Assembly: GCF_008728835.1 (NCBI RefSeq)
Contig: NZ_CP042582.1
Coordinates: forward strand, 310,001 to 374,000
Direction of reading: 5' to 3'
From: Hypericibacter adhaerens
GTDB taxonomy: Bacteria > Pseudomonadota > Alphaproteobacteria > Dongiales > Dongiaceae
Length of the DNA: 64,000 nucleotides
Shown: positions 40,566 to 50,206 of the stretch, piece by piece
Position numbering within the stretch: position 1 is the first letter of the stretch
Layout of the letters: the number at the start of each line of letters is the position of its first letter
Made by a program: the position numbers and the translations under genes
Notes under the pieces: model-generated
The model's database searches: none
Told to the model about the DNA's origin: nothing
Seen by the model: only the letters and a program-made list of their open reading frames with translations

Positions 40566-41783
40566 ATGAAGATCACCGATCTCAAGACCTTCGTGGTCGG
40601 CAACCCGCCGCCGCTGGCCGGCGGGCGCTACTTCATCTTCGTCAAGCTCGTCACCGACAACGGCATCGAGGGCGTGGGCGAGGTCTATAACGCGACCTTC
40701 CGGCCCGAGGTGGTCGTGGAGATGGTCAAGGACGTGTTCGAGCGCCACGTCCTCGGCATGGATCCCTTCCGGATCGAGACCTTGTGGCGCAACGTCCATG
40801 GCCGCGGCTACTCGATGCGGCCCGACATCTCGCTCATGGGCGTGCTGTCGGGTCTGGAGATCGCGCTCTGGGACATCAACGGCAAGGCGCTGGGCAAGCC
40901 GGTCTATGAGCTGCTGGGCGGCCAGGTGCATGAGCGGCTCCGCAGCTATACCTATATCTATCCGCGCCCCGAGGATGGCGGCGCCTATTCGAACTCGCCG
41001 GTCTATGACGATCCCGATGCGGCGGCGGCGCGGGCTCTCGACTATCTGGCGATGGGCTTCACCGCCCTGAAGTTCGATCCGGCCGGTGCCTATTCGACCT
41101 TCGATCCGCGCCAGCCGAGCCTCGAATCGATCGAGCGCTCGGCGCTCTTCTGCAAGCGGCTGCGCGAGGCGGTCGGCACCAAGGCCGATCTCCTGTTCGG
41201 GACCCACGGCCAGTTCACCACCTCCGGCGCCATCCGCCTGGCGCGCGCGATCGCGCCCTACGATCCGCTCTGGTTCGAGGAGCCGACGCCCCCGGAGATG
41301 CCGGAGGAGATGGCGAAGGTGGCGCGCCAGACCACGATCCCGATCGCCACCGGCGAGCGGCTCACCACCAAATACGAGTTCAAGCGCGTGCTCGAGCTGG
41401 GCGCCGCCTCGATCCTGCAGATGGCGCTGGGCCGCGTCGGCGGCCTGCTCGAGGCGAAGAAGATCGCGGGCATGGCGGAAACCTTCTACGCGCAGGTGGC
41501 GCCGCATCTTTACTGCGGGCCGGTCGAGGGCGCCGCCAACGTCCATCTCTCGGCCGCCATCCCCAATTTCCTGATCCTGGAGAGCATCGAGCGCTGGGAC
41601 GGATTCCACGCCCGGATCCTCAAGACCGGCATCCGCTGGGAGGACGGCTATGTGATCCCGCCGAGCGGGCCCGGGCTCGGCATCGAGCTCGACGAGGCGG
41701 TGGCGCTCGCCCACCCCTGGAAGGGCGGGGATCTCCATCTCGTGCCGACATACCGGCCGATCGACGGCTACGGCCGGCAATAA
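40566..41783 (+). CDS. Enolase-superfamily (mandelate racemase/galactonate dehydratase-like) enzyme
   Basis: The protein is 405 residues. An N-terminal capping domain (KITDLKTFVVGNPP...) is followed by a TIM barrel with ALKFDPAGAYSTFDP (Lys169), LLFGTHGQFTTSGAIRLAR (212-226), WFEEPTPPE (Glu238/239), ATGERLTTK (Glu264) and APHLYCGPVEGAANVHLS. Most superfamily members have Asp as first metal ligand. Here the corresponding strand reads FGTHGQ, with no Asp, so His214 or another residue must serve; I believe a subfamily shares this. The likely reaction is dehydration or epimerisation of a sugar acid. The ATG at 40566 gives the family N-terminus. It precedes a hydroxyacid dehydrogenase. Confidence 0.88.
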   Translation: MKITDLKTFVVGNPPPLAGGRYFIFVKLVTDNGIEGVGEVYNATFRPEVVVEMVKDVFERHVLGMDPFRIETLWRNVHGRGYSMRPDISLMGVLSGLEIALWDINGKALGKPVYELLGGQVHERLRSYTYIYPRPEDGGAYSNSPVYDDPDAAAARALDYLAMGFTALKFDPAGAYSTFDPRQPSLESIERSALFCKRLREAVGTKADLLFGTHGQFTTSGAIRLARAIAPYDPLWFEEPTPPEMPEEMAKVARQTTIPIATGERLTTKYEFKRVLELGAASILQMALGRVGGLLEAKKIAGMAETFYAQVAPHLYCGPVEGAANVHLSAAIPNFLILESIERWDGFHARILKTGIRWEDGYVIPPSGPGLGIELDEAVALAHPWKGGDLHLVPTYRPIDGYGRQ

Positions 41784-41805
41784 GGGGACGGGGCAGCGCA
41801 CTATC

Positions 41806-42726
41806 ATGCGTTACGGCTATATCGGACTCGGCCATCTGGGCGGGCATCTGGCGGCAAGCCTGATCAAGGCGGGCCATGCGGTCACCCTCCACGACATCGA
41901 TCCGTCGGTGGCGGAGCGCCATATCGCGCTGGGCGCCCGATGGGCTCGCAGCGCCAAGGAGGTGGCGGAAGCCTCGGACGCGGTCTTCACCTGCCTGCCT
42001 TCGCCGGCAGTATCGCGAAAGGTCCTGGTCGGGCCGCAGGGCATCCTCGAAGGGATGCAGCCGGGCGGCACCTGGATCGAGATGAGCACGCTCGGCCGCG
42101 ATGACATCATGACGCTGGCGGCACTCGCCGCGCCGCGCGGCATCTCGGTGCTGGAATGTCCCGTCACCGGCGGCGTGCATCGCGCAGCCAGCGGCGACAT
42201 CACCCTGCTCGTCGGCGGCGAGAAGACGCTGTTCGACCAGCACCGGCCGGCGCTGCAGGCGATGGGCGGCGAGATCTTCCATATGGGCCCGCTGGGGTCG
42301 GCCTCGGTGATCAAGGTCATCACCAACATGCTGGCCTTCATCCATCTGGTGGCGGCGGGCGAGGCGCTGATGCTGGCCAAGCGCGGCGGGCTCGACCTGG
42401 CGCAGGCCTTCCACGCGATCAAGGCCAGCTCCGGCAACAGCTTCGTCCACGAGACCGAGAGCCAGCTCATCCTCAATGGCAGCTACGATATTGGATTCAC
42501 CATGGATCTGGCGCTGAAGGATCTGGGCTTCGCCATGCGCTTCGGCGAGGAGTTCCGCGTGCCGCTGGCGCTGGCCGGCCTCACCAACCAGATCTTCAAG
42601 CAGGCGCAGCAGACCTATGGCGGCGAGGCCTGGTCCACCCAGGTGGTGAAGCTCCTGGAGGATCAGCTCCAGACCCATTTGCGGGCACCGGGATTCCCGG
42701 CGCGGCTGGGCGAGGGGATGGCATAA
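41806..42726 (+). CDS. NAD(P)-dependent beta-hydroxyacid dehydrogenase (3-hydroxyisobutyrate dehydrogenase family)
   Basis: The protein is 306 residues. The N-terminal Rossmann motif is YGYIGLGHLGGHLAASLI, with substrate motif ECPVTGGVHRAASGDITLLV (~residues 120-139) and the catalytic-lysine helix SVIKVITNMLAFIHLVAAGE (Lys in VIKVITN). The C-terminal helical domain has FTMDLALKDLGFAMRFG. The family oxidises beta-hydroxy acids such as tartronate semialdehyde, 3-hydroxyisobutyrate or L-threonate. It follows the enolase-superfamily dehydratase by 22 bp, so the two enzymes plausibly act in sequence on an imported sugar acid. Confidence 0.92.
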   Translation: MRYGYIGLGHLGGHLAASLIKAGHAVTLHDIDPSVAERHIALGARWARSAKEVAEASDAVFTCLPSPAVSRKVLVGPQGILEGMQPGGTWIEMSTLGRDDIMTLAALAAPRGISVLECPVTGGVHRAASGDITLLVGGEKTLFDQHRPALQAMGGEIFHMGPLGSASVIKVITNMLAFIHLVAAGEALMLAKRGGLDLAQAFHAIKASSGNSFVHETESQLILNGSYDIGFTMDLALKDLGFAMRFGEEFRVPLALAGLTNQIFKQAQQTYGGEAWSTQVVKLLEDQLQTHLRAPGFPARLGEGMA

Positions 42727-43248
42727 GCGCGTAGTACAGGATTGCGCCGCTGGTCGCTTCGCTCCAGGGCGTACACCCGAAGCGATACGGATGCCTTTTC
42801 GTCATGCCGGCGAAGGAGCGCGTGAAGAAATCGAGAGCACCACGCAAGGGCGTGGCAAACACTCAAGCCCCCTCCCCTTGCGGGAGGGGGTTGGGGGAGG
42901 GGTGCCACGGACGCAGCTGGGGGCATCCCTGCGATCAATCACCGCTCTGGAGGCAGAAGGCCTAGACAGGGCGCCAAGCGAGCGAGCCCGAGCAGATCAG
43001 GCTCCGCTTATTTGCCAGGATCTCGCACGGCATCGCCCCTCCCCCTACCCCCTCCCGCGAGGGGAGGGGGCGAGAGAGTTCTTTGGCATCGCCGATTTCT
43101 TCACACGCTCGAAGGCCGGCATCCATGGACACCGGACCTTGCTCAATTCTGCTCGATGGGTGTTCCTGGACCCTGGCCTTCGCCAGGGTGACGAAAGAGT
43201 GAACGCGCCTTTCCCTGAAGACGCGTTCATGCAGAGATTCAACCTGCG
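42727..43248. repeat. 522-bp gene-free mosaic of extragenic palindromes
   Basis: No gene is visible. Two 30-bp segments, 42804-42833 and 43093-43122, are inverted near-copies (ATGCCGGC...GTGAAGAAATCG), enclosing ~260 bp. Inside are C/G-run hairpins (CCCCCTCCC/GGGAGGGGG at 42868-42890, and a second at ~43035-43075) like the element at 34291. To the right of the second arm, CCCTGGCCTTCGCCAGGG (~43172-43190) is another palindromic unit. The region separates two convergent transcription units. It may be a decayed MITE-like insertion or a stack of independent repeats. Confidence 0.7.
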
Positions 43249-44562
43249 TCAGATCCTCTCCGCGAGCCCGTCGAGCCGGCCGCTGTCGGCGGCGAGGTCG
43301 AGGAAGGTGTAGCGGTTGCGGATCTCGCGCGCGTGGCGCAGCGCCGTCCGGTAGAACGGCTCGGGCCAGCTCACATCCTGCGGCTTCATCGGCGCGCCGG
43401 CGCAGGCGAGCGCCTTTTCCAGCAGCGGCAGCGGATGGGTTACGGCGGCGATGGCGGTCCGGATCTGCGGCCAGCGCCGGGCGATGCGCTGGTTGAGCGC
43501 GTCGGCGCGGGGGCCGTCGAGCCGCTTCTGCGCGAACTCGGTCCAGCAGGACTTGCCCAGGGCCTCGCCGAAGCGCGCCACGAAGCCGGCTTCGCTGTTC
43601 TTGTCGGGCAGGAGCGTCGGCGGCGGGCCGTCCAGCATCGCCGCCTGCAGCCGCGCCATGCTGAGGGTGGTGACGCCGATCTGCTCGCCATGGAAGGAGG
43701 GCGGCCAGGCGGGGTCGCCCAGCATGTCGGCATAATGGCTGATCAGATGCTCGCCCTGGCTCGCCGGCTGGCTGTTGCCGTGGATCGCGGTGCCGAAGCC
43801 CGAGAGCAGCAGCGTGCGGACCAGCCGCTCCATCGCCTCGATGTCGCCCGAGACCAGCGCCTCGGTCTCCTCCAGCATCGGCTTTTCGTCCGGCGCCAGG
43901 AGCGCGAAAGGCATGATGCGGTAGGGCTGATCGAAGAGCAGATGCGCCAGGAGCCAGTCGGCCTGGGCCGTGGGCCGGCAGAGCGAATCGCCCAGCCCCG
44001 AGCGGATCATCCGCACCGGGGCCGCCGCCATGATCGAGAGATCCATGAAGGCGCCGAGCGGCGCGTGGGCCGTCAGCGACTTCTTGTGCCCATGCAGCGT
44101 GATGGCGGCATTGACCGAGGTATAGCCGTTCATCGAGGGCGCGGTGCCGAACACGACATAGGGCTTGCGGTCCTGGGCGCTCGCATATTTGCAGAGATCG
44201 TTGATGGTCCCTGAGCCCACCGCGACGAGCGCGTCGCAGCGTGCGGTCGCTTCGCGGATGAGCGCCACCGTCTCGCCATCGGCATGAGGCCGCGCGTCCG
44301 GCAGCACCAGGCTGACCACCTCCCCCAGGCCCGCCAGCGCCCGCTCGACCCGCGCGCCGAGGACCGCATGGGTGGTTCGGTCGCTGACGACGGCCAGGCA
44401 CCGGCCGAGCCCCAGCGGCGCCACGAGATCGCCTTCGCTGCCGGCGAGCGAGCGAGCGACCCTCACTGATCGCGTCGCCACCTTGAGCGGCGGGCCGCCG
44501 TCGGGATCGGGGTGGGTGCCCGAAACGATCTGCGCGAGGACGTCCTGTGTCACCTCGATCAA
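43249..44562 (-). CDS. AraM/EgsA-like sn-glycerol-1-phosphate dehydrogenase family protein
   Basis: This 437-residue protein of the Fe-ADH/G1PDH superfamily has NAD-binding ALVAVGSGTINDLCKYASAQ, then VVFGTAPSMNGYTSVNAAI, and metal-ligand regions SLCRPTAQADWLLAHLL, GFGTAIHGNSQPASQGEHLI and PPSFHGEQIGV. G1PDH makes glycerol-1-phosphate from DHAP; bacterial AraM-type enzymes also sit in sugar operons. It is coupled by a 4-bp overlap to the FGGY kinase upstream and belongs to the DeoR-regulated cluster. In this context oxidation of a phosphorylated polyol is more likely than archaeal-type lipid synthesis. Confidence 0.88.
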   Translation of the reverse strand: MIEVTQDVLAQIVSGTHPDPDGGPPLKVATRSVRVARSLAGSEGDLVAPLGLGRCLAVVSDRTTHAVLGARVERALAGLGEVVSLVLPDARPHADGETVALIREATARCDALVAVGSGTINDLCKYASAQDRKPYVVFGTAPSMNGYTSVNAAITLHGHKKSLTAHAPLGAFMDLSIMAAAPVRMIRSGLGDSLCRPTAQADWLLAHLLFDQPYRIMPFALLAPDEKPMLEETEALVSGDIEAMERLVRTLLLSGFGTAIHGNSQPASQGEHLISHYADMLGDPAWPPSFHGEQIGVTTLSMARLQAAMLDGPPPTLLPDKNSEAGFVARFGEALGKSCWTEFAQKRLDGPRADALNQRIARRWPQIRTAIAAVTHPLPLLEKALACAGAPMKPQDVSWPEPFYRTALRHAREIRNRYTFLDLAADSGRLDGLAERI

Positions 44563-46049
44563 GCTCCTGAAGACGGGTCGGCGCCGGCAGGGCCTTGCGG
44601 CGCCGGCTGGTAAAGGGGTTTGAGCGCCGCGAACAGGCGGCGATAGCGCTGATAGGCCTCGTCATAAGCGGGCTTGAGGGCGGGGGCGGGCGACAGCTCC
44701 TGGCTGGTGCCGCGAACGAGGGCCGCCGCTTCGCGCAGATCGGCGACACGGCCGGCCGCGACCGCGGCCAGCATCGCGGCCCCCATCGGCGAGCTGTCGG
44801 TCGCCGCCGGCACTCGAACCGGCAGGCCGGTCAGGTCGGCGCGGATCTGGCCCCAGATCCGGCTCTTCGCCCCGCCGCCGAGCAGCAGGATCGAGTCGGT
44901 CGCGAGCCCCATCTGCGCCAGCCGATCCGTCACGTCGCGCATGGCGAAGGCGCAGCCTTCGAGCAGCGCGCGTGCCCAGTGGGCGCGGCCATGGGCGGGG
45001 GTGAGGCCATAGAAGCAGCCGCGCGCCGCCGGGATCCATTCGGGCGCCATGGCGCCGGTGAGAGCCGGCAGGAAGAGCAGGCCGTCCGCACCGGGCGGCA
45101 CCTGTTCCGCGAGCCTGTCGAGCGCCGCGAAGCTCTCGAGCCCCAGCAGCTCCTTGAGCCAGACGAGCGCGCCGCCGCAGAGCCAGCCCGGATTCTCGAT
45201 CAGATAGGCGCCGCCCGGATAGGCGTGGGTCTCGACCAGGCTCTCCTGGTCGATCGCGGGCGTGGCATGGAGCGCCCCCACCACCTCGCCCGTGCCCAGC
45301 GCCACCAGCACGGGACCGGGATCGACGAGGCCCGCGCCCAGCGCCGTCGAGAAATCGTCGCCGGTGCCGACGGCGACGGGAATCCCGGTGGGAAGGCCCG
45401 TCATCGCGGCGCCTCGCGCGGTCAAGCGGCCGGCGGCGCTGCCGGCATCGGCCAGCGCCGGCAGCTCGCGTTCCTCGATCTCGAAGAGATCGAGCAATCC
45501 CTTGTCGTAGCGCCGGTCGTTCAGCGAATAGACCATGCTGGTCGAGGCCAGCGCATGGTCCATCACCGCTTGTCCCGTCAGCCGCTCGACCAGATAGGAG
45601 ACCGGCTGGTGGAAACGGCGGATGGCCGGATGCTTCTGCCGCTTGAGCCAGCGGATCTTGGCGGCCATGTGGCTGGCATCGAGCACCAGCCCGCCGACGC
45701 GGCGCACGGCCTCGGCCGGGATCGACGCGGTCTCGGCTTCGGCACGGCGGTCGATCCAGATCAGGCAGGGGCCGGCGGCCTCGCCCTTGTCATCGACCGG
45801 CACGCAGCCATCGAGCTGGCCGCACAGCGCCAGCGCCTCGACCTGCCGCGCCTCGATGCCCGCCGCGGCGAGGGCCTGCGCGATCGTCGGGCCCAGGGCG
45901 CGTTCCCACAAGCCGGGGTCCTGCTCGGCCCAACCCGGCTGCGGGAAGCTCGGCTTGTAGGCCTCGGCCGCGCGGCCGCGCGGCTTCAGGGCGGCGTCCG
46001 TGACCACCGCCTTGAGGCTCTGCGTGCCGACATCGATGCCGACGATCAT
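44559..46049 (-). CDS. FGGY-family carbohydrate kinase (xylulokinase-like)
   Basis: The 496-residue protein has two actin-like ATPase lobes. The phosphate-binding loop is IVGIDVGTQSLKAVVTD at the N-terminus, followed by ALCGQLDGCVPVDD, the PCLIWIDRRAEAE substrate-loop Asp and Arg, the catalytic base in VGTGDDFSTALGAG (Asp), and the adenosine motif ILLLGGGAKSRIWGQI. Length is normal. Its partners are an AraM-like dehydrogenase downstream and a class II aldolase upstream. The kinase would phosphorylate a ketose or polyol, to be split later by the aldolase. Confidence 0.92.
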   Translation of the reverse strand: MIVGIDVGTQSLKAVVTDAALKPRGRAAEAYKPSFPQPGWAEQDPGLWERALGPTIAQALAAAGIEARQVEALALCGQLDGCVPVDDKGEAAGPCLIWIDRRAEAETASIPAEAVRRVGGLVLDASHMAAKIRWLKRQKHPAIRRFHQPVSYLVERLTGQAVMDHALASTSMVYSLNDRRYDKGLLDLFEIEERELPALADAGSAAGRLTARGAAMTGLPTGIPVAVGTGDDFSTALGAGLVDPGPVLVALGTGEVVGALHATPAIDQESLVETHAYPGGAYLIENPGWLCGGALVWLKELLGLESFAALDRLAEQVPPGADGLLFLPALTGAMAPEWIPAARGCFYGLTPAHGRAHWARALLEGCAFAMRDVTDRLAQMGLATDSILLLGGGAKSRIWGQIRADLTGLPVRVPAATDSSPMGAAMLAAVAAGRVADLREAAALVRGTSQELSPAPALKPAYDEAYQRYRRLFAALKPLYQPAPQGPAGADPSSGA

Positions 46050-46083
46050 CGCGTCATCCCGCTCTGCGGTACCGCCCGCGCCC

Positions 46084-46749
46084 TCAGCAGCAGGGCGATC
46101 CGGCCTTCTCCTCTTTCACCTGGCCATAGCCGCGGAACTTCTCGATCACGCGCTGGATCTCCGCGTCGGGCAGGATCTTCGGCTTGCCGACCTGGAGCGC
46201 CCGCCAATATTGCGCCGCCAGCGTCTCGACCTCGACCGCGAGCCACATCGCCTTCTTGAGGTTGGGGCCGAGCACGATCATGCCGTGATTGGCGAGCAGG
46301 CAGGCATTGCGGCCCTTGAGCGCCTTGACCGCGTTGTCGGCGGTCTCCTGCGTGCCGTAGGTGGCGTAGGGCGCGCAGAGGATCTTGCTCGTGCCGGCGG
46401 CGGCGATCATGTAATGCACCGCCGGGATGTCCAGATGCAGGCAGGAGAGGGTGGTCGCGAACATCGAGTGGGTATGGACCACGGCGCCCACCTCGGGGCG
46501 CGTCGCCATCAGGTCGCGATGGAAGCGCCATTCGCTGGAGGGCTTGCGCTTGCCCTCGTGGCTGCCGTCGAGCCGCATCATCACGATGTCGGCGGGCTTG
46601 GTCTCCTCATAGGTCATGCCGGAGGGCGTGATCAGGAATCCGCCCGGCACGCGGGCGCTGATATTGCCCGATGTGCCCTGGTTGATGCCGCGGGCGTTCA
46701 TGTTGATGCAGGCGGCGACGATCTCCCGCCGCAGGGCTTCATGCTTCAT
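46084..46749 (-). CDS. Class II aldolase (fuculose-phosphate aldolase family)
   Basis: The 221-residue zinc aldolase/epimerase-fold protein carries NARGINQGTSGNISAR, FLITPSGMTYEETKPADIV, the SSEWRFHRDL catalytic Glu segment, the zinc ligands in VVHTHSMFAT, and LLANHGMIVLG for the third His. The end KAGSPCC has two terminal Cys, unusual for the family. The ATG at 46749 has GGAG at good distance. Within the DeoR cluster it probably cleaves the phosphorylated sugar to DHAP and an aldehyde, linking to the AraM-like dehydrogenase. Confidence 0.92.
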   Translation of the reverse strand: MKHEALRREIVAACINMNARGINQGTSGNISARVPGGFLITPSGMTYEETKPADIVMMRLDGSHEGKRKPSSEWRFHRDLMATRPEVGAVVHTHSMFATTLSCLHLDIPAVHYMIAAAGTSKILCAPYATYGTQETADNAVKALKGRNACLLANHGMIVLGPNLKKAMWLAVEVETLAAQYWRALQVGKPKILPDAEIQRVIEKFRGYGQVKEEKAGSPCC

Positions 46750-46798
46750 CCTCGAATCTCCATGCAAGAAAATCGCCGCGTGCCGCCAGCGGCACGCT

Positions 46799-47569
46799 TC
46801 ACGAATCGTCCCGGCCCACCACCAACAGCTCGAGCGGCAGGTTGGCCAGCGTCGTCACGATCGCCTGGTCCGGCTGCCGGTCGGTCACGAGATGCGTGAC
46901 CTTGTCGAAATTGTCGACGCGGACCGGGGCATAGCGGTTGAACTTGGTGTGGTCGGCGACGACGACCGGCGTGCGCGCGGATTGCAGCATCAGGCCGTGC
47001 AGCTCGCCTTCCTCGCGGGTGTAGTCCATCAGCCACCCCGAGGGCGAAATGGCGCCGGCGCCGACGAAGACGAAATCGGCGAAATAGTGCATCAGCATCG
47101 TCGTGGCGTCGCGGCCGAGCGTGGCGCCGTTGGCCGGCTGCACCTCGCCGCCCAGCATGTAGACGCGGTTCTTGTTGTGGCCGGCGAGCTTGCCGCAGGC
47201 GACGATGTTGTTGGTGAAGATGGTGAGCCCCTCGCGGACGAGCAGCGCGTCGGCGACGCTCTGCATGGTCGTGCCGCTGGAGAGGATCACCGAGGCGCCG
47301 TCGGGCACGAGGCTTGCCGCGAGCCGCCCCATGCTGCGCTTGCCCTCGACATTGGTGACCTGGCGGACCTCCATCTCGGGCTCGTTGCGCTCGAGCGAGA
47401 GCGCGCCGCCGTGGGTCTTGCGCAGGCGGTTGCGCTCGGCCAGCAGCAGCAGGTCGCGCCGGATGGTCTCGCGCGAGACCTTGAGCTTGCGCTGGATCTC
47501 GGTGATCGAGACCGACCCCCGCGAATTCACCATCGACAGGATCTGGTTCTGTCGTTCCTCGGCTAGCAC
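46799..47569 (-). CDS. DeoR/GlpR-family regulator
   Basis: The protein is 256 residues with a GTG start. The N-terminal DeoR helix-turn-helix is AEERQNQILSMVNSRGSVSI, then LKVSRETIRRDLLLLAERNR. The sugar-phosphate-binding C-terminal domain has VILSSGTTMQSVADAL, NNIVACGKLAGHNKNRVYML, GAISPSGWLMDYTREEGELH and ARTPVVVADHTKFNR. It is divergent from the Pot-type importer at 47822. The effector is presumably the phosphorylated substrate made by the FGGY kinase. Confidence 0.92.
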   Translation of the reverse strand: MLAEERQNQILSMVNSRGSVSITEIQRKLKVSRETIRRDLLLLAERNRLRKTHGGALSLERNEPEMEVRQVTNVEGKRSMGRLAASLVPDGASVILSSGTTMQSVADALLVREGLTIFTNNIVACGKLAGHNKNRVYMLGGEVQPANGATLGRDATTMLMHYFADFVFVGAGAISPSGWLMDYTREEGELHGLMLQSARTPVVVADHTKFNRYAPVRVDNFDKVTHLVTDRQPDQAIVTTLANLPLELLVVGRDDS

Positions 47570-47821
47570 GCCCGTTTCCTTTCGCCGGCCCGCTCCCCGC
47601 GCCCGCCCGTCTCTATACCGGCCGGCAGCGATTCGGGCCCATCGGCCCTCTCCAGCAAATCCGCCATTCTGCTGCCCGGAAATCGGGCATCGGCGCCCCT
47701 CGATGAGGCATTTTTAGCACTATATTGCATTTAGTAGCAATTGTGTTGCAATCTGTGGAGACCAAGAAGATGGCGAAGGCCATCACGCCGATCCGTCGGC
47801 CCATCACAGGGAGAGAACGCC
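47570..47821. promoter_or_regulatory. Divergent region of the DeoR cluster and Pot-type importer, with overlapping dyads
   Basis: This 252-bp gap has a distinctly AT-rich core at 47710-47760. It holds ATTGC..GCAAT (47724-47741, 8-base centre) and, overlapping it, GCAATTGTGTTGC (47737-47749). Repeated GCAAT/ATTGC half sites of this type suit a DeoR-family operator controlling both arms. Confidence 0.55.
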
Positions 47822-49024
47822 ATGTCGATTGCTCACACGAGACGCATTGCTTTGCCGGCGCGGCGCGTCGGCACCACCCGCCGGGCGCTGCTCAAGGGCG
47901 CGGCGATCGCCGGCGCCGGATTGGCCTTCCGCCCCATGGCACCCTTCGTCAGCAACGCCGAAGCGGCGACGCCGACCTTGCGGCTGCTGATGTGGCAGCC
48001 CTACGCGATCAACGAGACGATCGCGGAGTTCGAATCCAAGTTCGGCGCCAAGTTCGCGCCGACCTTCTTCGACGGCAATTCCGAGGCCTTCAACAAGATG
48101 AAGGTCGGCGGCACCAAGGATTTCGACATCGTCCAGGGCGACGGCTTCTGGCCGCGGCTCTATTTCCGCCAGGGCCTCACCCAGGCGGTCGACTACGGCA
48201 AGATCCCGAGCATGGCGAACGTGTTCCCGGATTTCCTGCCGCCGAAATTCCCGCTGCTGGCCGACGAATCCGGCGAGCACAAGGTCGCGGCGCCCAACTG
48301 CTGGGGCGATTACGGGATCACGGTCAATGCCAGCCAGGTCGCTCCTGAGGATATCGGCTCGATCGCCCTGCTGCTGAACGACAAATACAAGGGCAAGATC
48401 TCGACCAACTCGCGCTTCGAGGAGAACATCGCGCTGATGGGCATCCTCGCCGCGAGCAATCTCGGCACCATCTCGGCCGAGCGGCCGGACGGCAAGCCCT
48501 TCAATCCCTACAACCTCACCGACGCCGAGCTGGAGGAGACCAAGAAGCTCCTGATCCAGCAGAAGAAGCTGCTGCTGACCCGCTATCAGGACTATGACGC
48601 GCTGGACCGGCTGATGCGCGGCGGCGCGGTCTGGGCGGCGCCGGAATTCACCGAGACCTATCGCCACCTCACCGTGCTGAAGCAGGACGGCAAGCTCGAT
48701 TTCGACATCCAGCATGTGCTGAAGCCGAAGGAGGGCGGGCTCGGCTGGGTCGATACCTGGATGATCAGCTCGGGTGCGGATTCCGAGCGGGTCGAGCTCG
48801 CCCATCATTGGATGGACAGCTTCCTCAAGAAGGACAACTACGTCCGCGTCGTCCGCTCGACCGGCTATGGCGGCACCGTCGATCTGCGCGACCTGCTCAC
48901 CGCCAACGAGATCGAGCTTTACTTCCAGAATCGCAGTAGCGAGGCTAGCCAGCTCCACATGTTCGACCAGCCTTCCTCTCCCGAGAAGTGGGAGCGGATC
49001 TGGTCCGACGTGGAAGCCTCGTAA
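47822..49024 (+). CDS. ABC substrate-binding protein, spermidine/putrescine (PotD) type
   Basis: The 400-residue protein has a twin-arginine-like signal (GTTRRALLKGAAIAGAGLAF) and a PotD-type fold: LRLLMWQPYAINETIAEFES, the VGGTKDFDIVQGDGFWPRLY lobe, and later GGAVWAAPEFTETYRH. The ATG at 47822 follows CAGGGAGAGAACG. It starts a four-gene importer (binding protein, ATPase, two permeases). Despite the family name, its place opposite the sugar/polyol genes under a DeoR regulator suggests a carbohydrate or polyol ligand; Pot-type systems carry many non-polyamine substrates. Confidence 0.9.
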   Translation: MSIAHTRRIALPARRVGTTRRALLKGAAIAGAGLAFRPMAPFVSNAEAATPTLRLLMWQPYAINETIAEFESKFGAKFAPTFFDGNSEAFNKMKVGGTKDFDIVQGDGFWPRLYFRQGLTQAVDYGKIPSMANVFPDFLPPKFPLLADESGEHKVAAPNCWGDYGITVNASQVAPEDIGSIALLLNDKYKGKISTNSRFEENIALMGILAASNLGTISAERPDGKPFNPYNLTDAELEETKKLLIQQKKLLLTRYQDYDALDRLMRGGAVWAAPEFTETYRHLTVLKQDGKLDFDIQHVLKPKEGGLGWVDTWMISSGADSERVELAHHWMDSFLKKDNYVRVVRSTGYGGTVDLRDLLTANEIELYFQNRSSEASQLHMFDQPSSPEKWERIWSDVEAS

Positions 49025-49048
49025 CGTCGGGGGAACGTTGCGAAGCGA

Positions 49049-49076
49049 GCCGCCCCCTTTCGGGGAAGGGGGCGGC
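49049..49076 (+). terminator. Hairpin after the PotD-type gene (attenuator)
   Basis: GCCGCCCCCTTT pairs with AAGGGGGCGGC around a short CGGGG loop, an 11-bp stem, with no T-tract after it. It lies between the binding-protein and ATPase genes, the same position as hairpins in the other binding-protein operons of this window. Confidence 0.6.
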
Positions 49077-49100
49077 GCCGGCGTCCTTGTATCGACAGCG

Positions 49101-50201
<1,101 letters not shown>

Positions 50202-50206
50202 CGCCC

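Noticed and set aside
43249-44562. AraM-like gene as evidence for archaeal-type lipids linked to the isoprenoid operon
   Set aside because: G1P dehydrogenase plus a geranylgeranyl reductase in one window is suggestive, but the gene is coupled to a sugar kinase and aldolase under DeoR control 20 kb away. A catabolic role is simpler.
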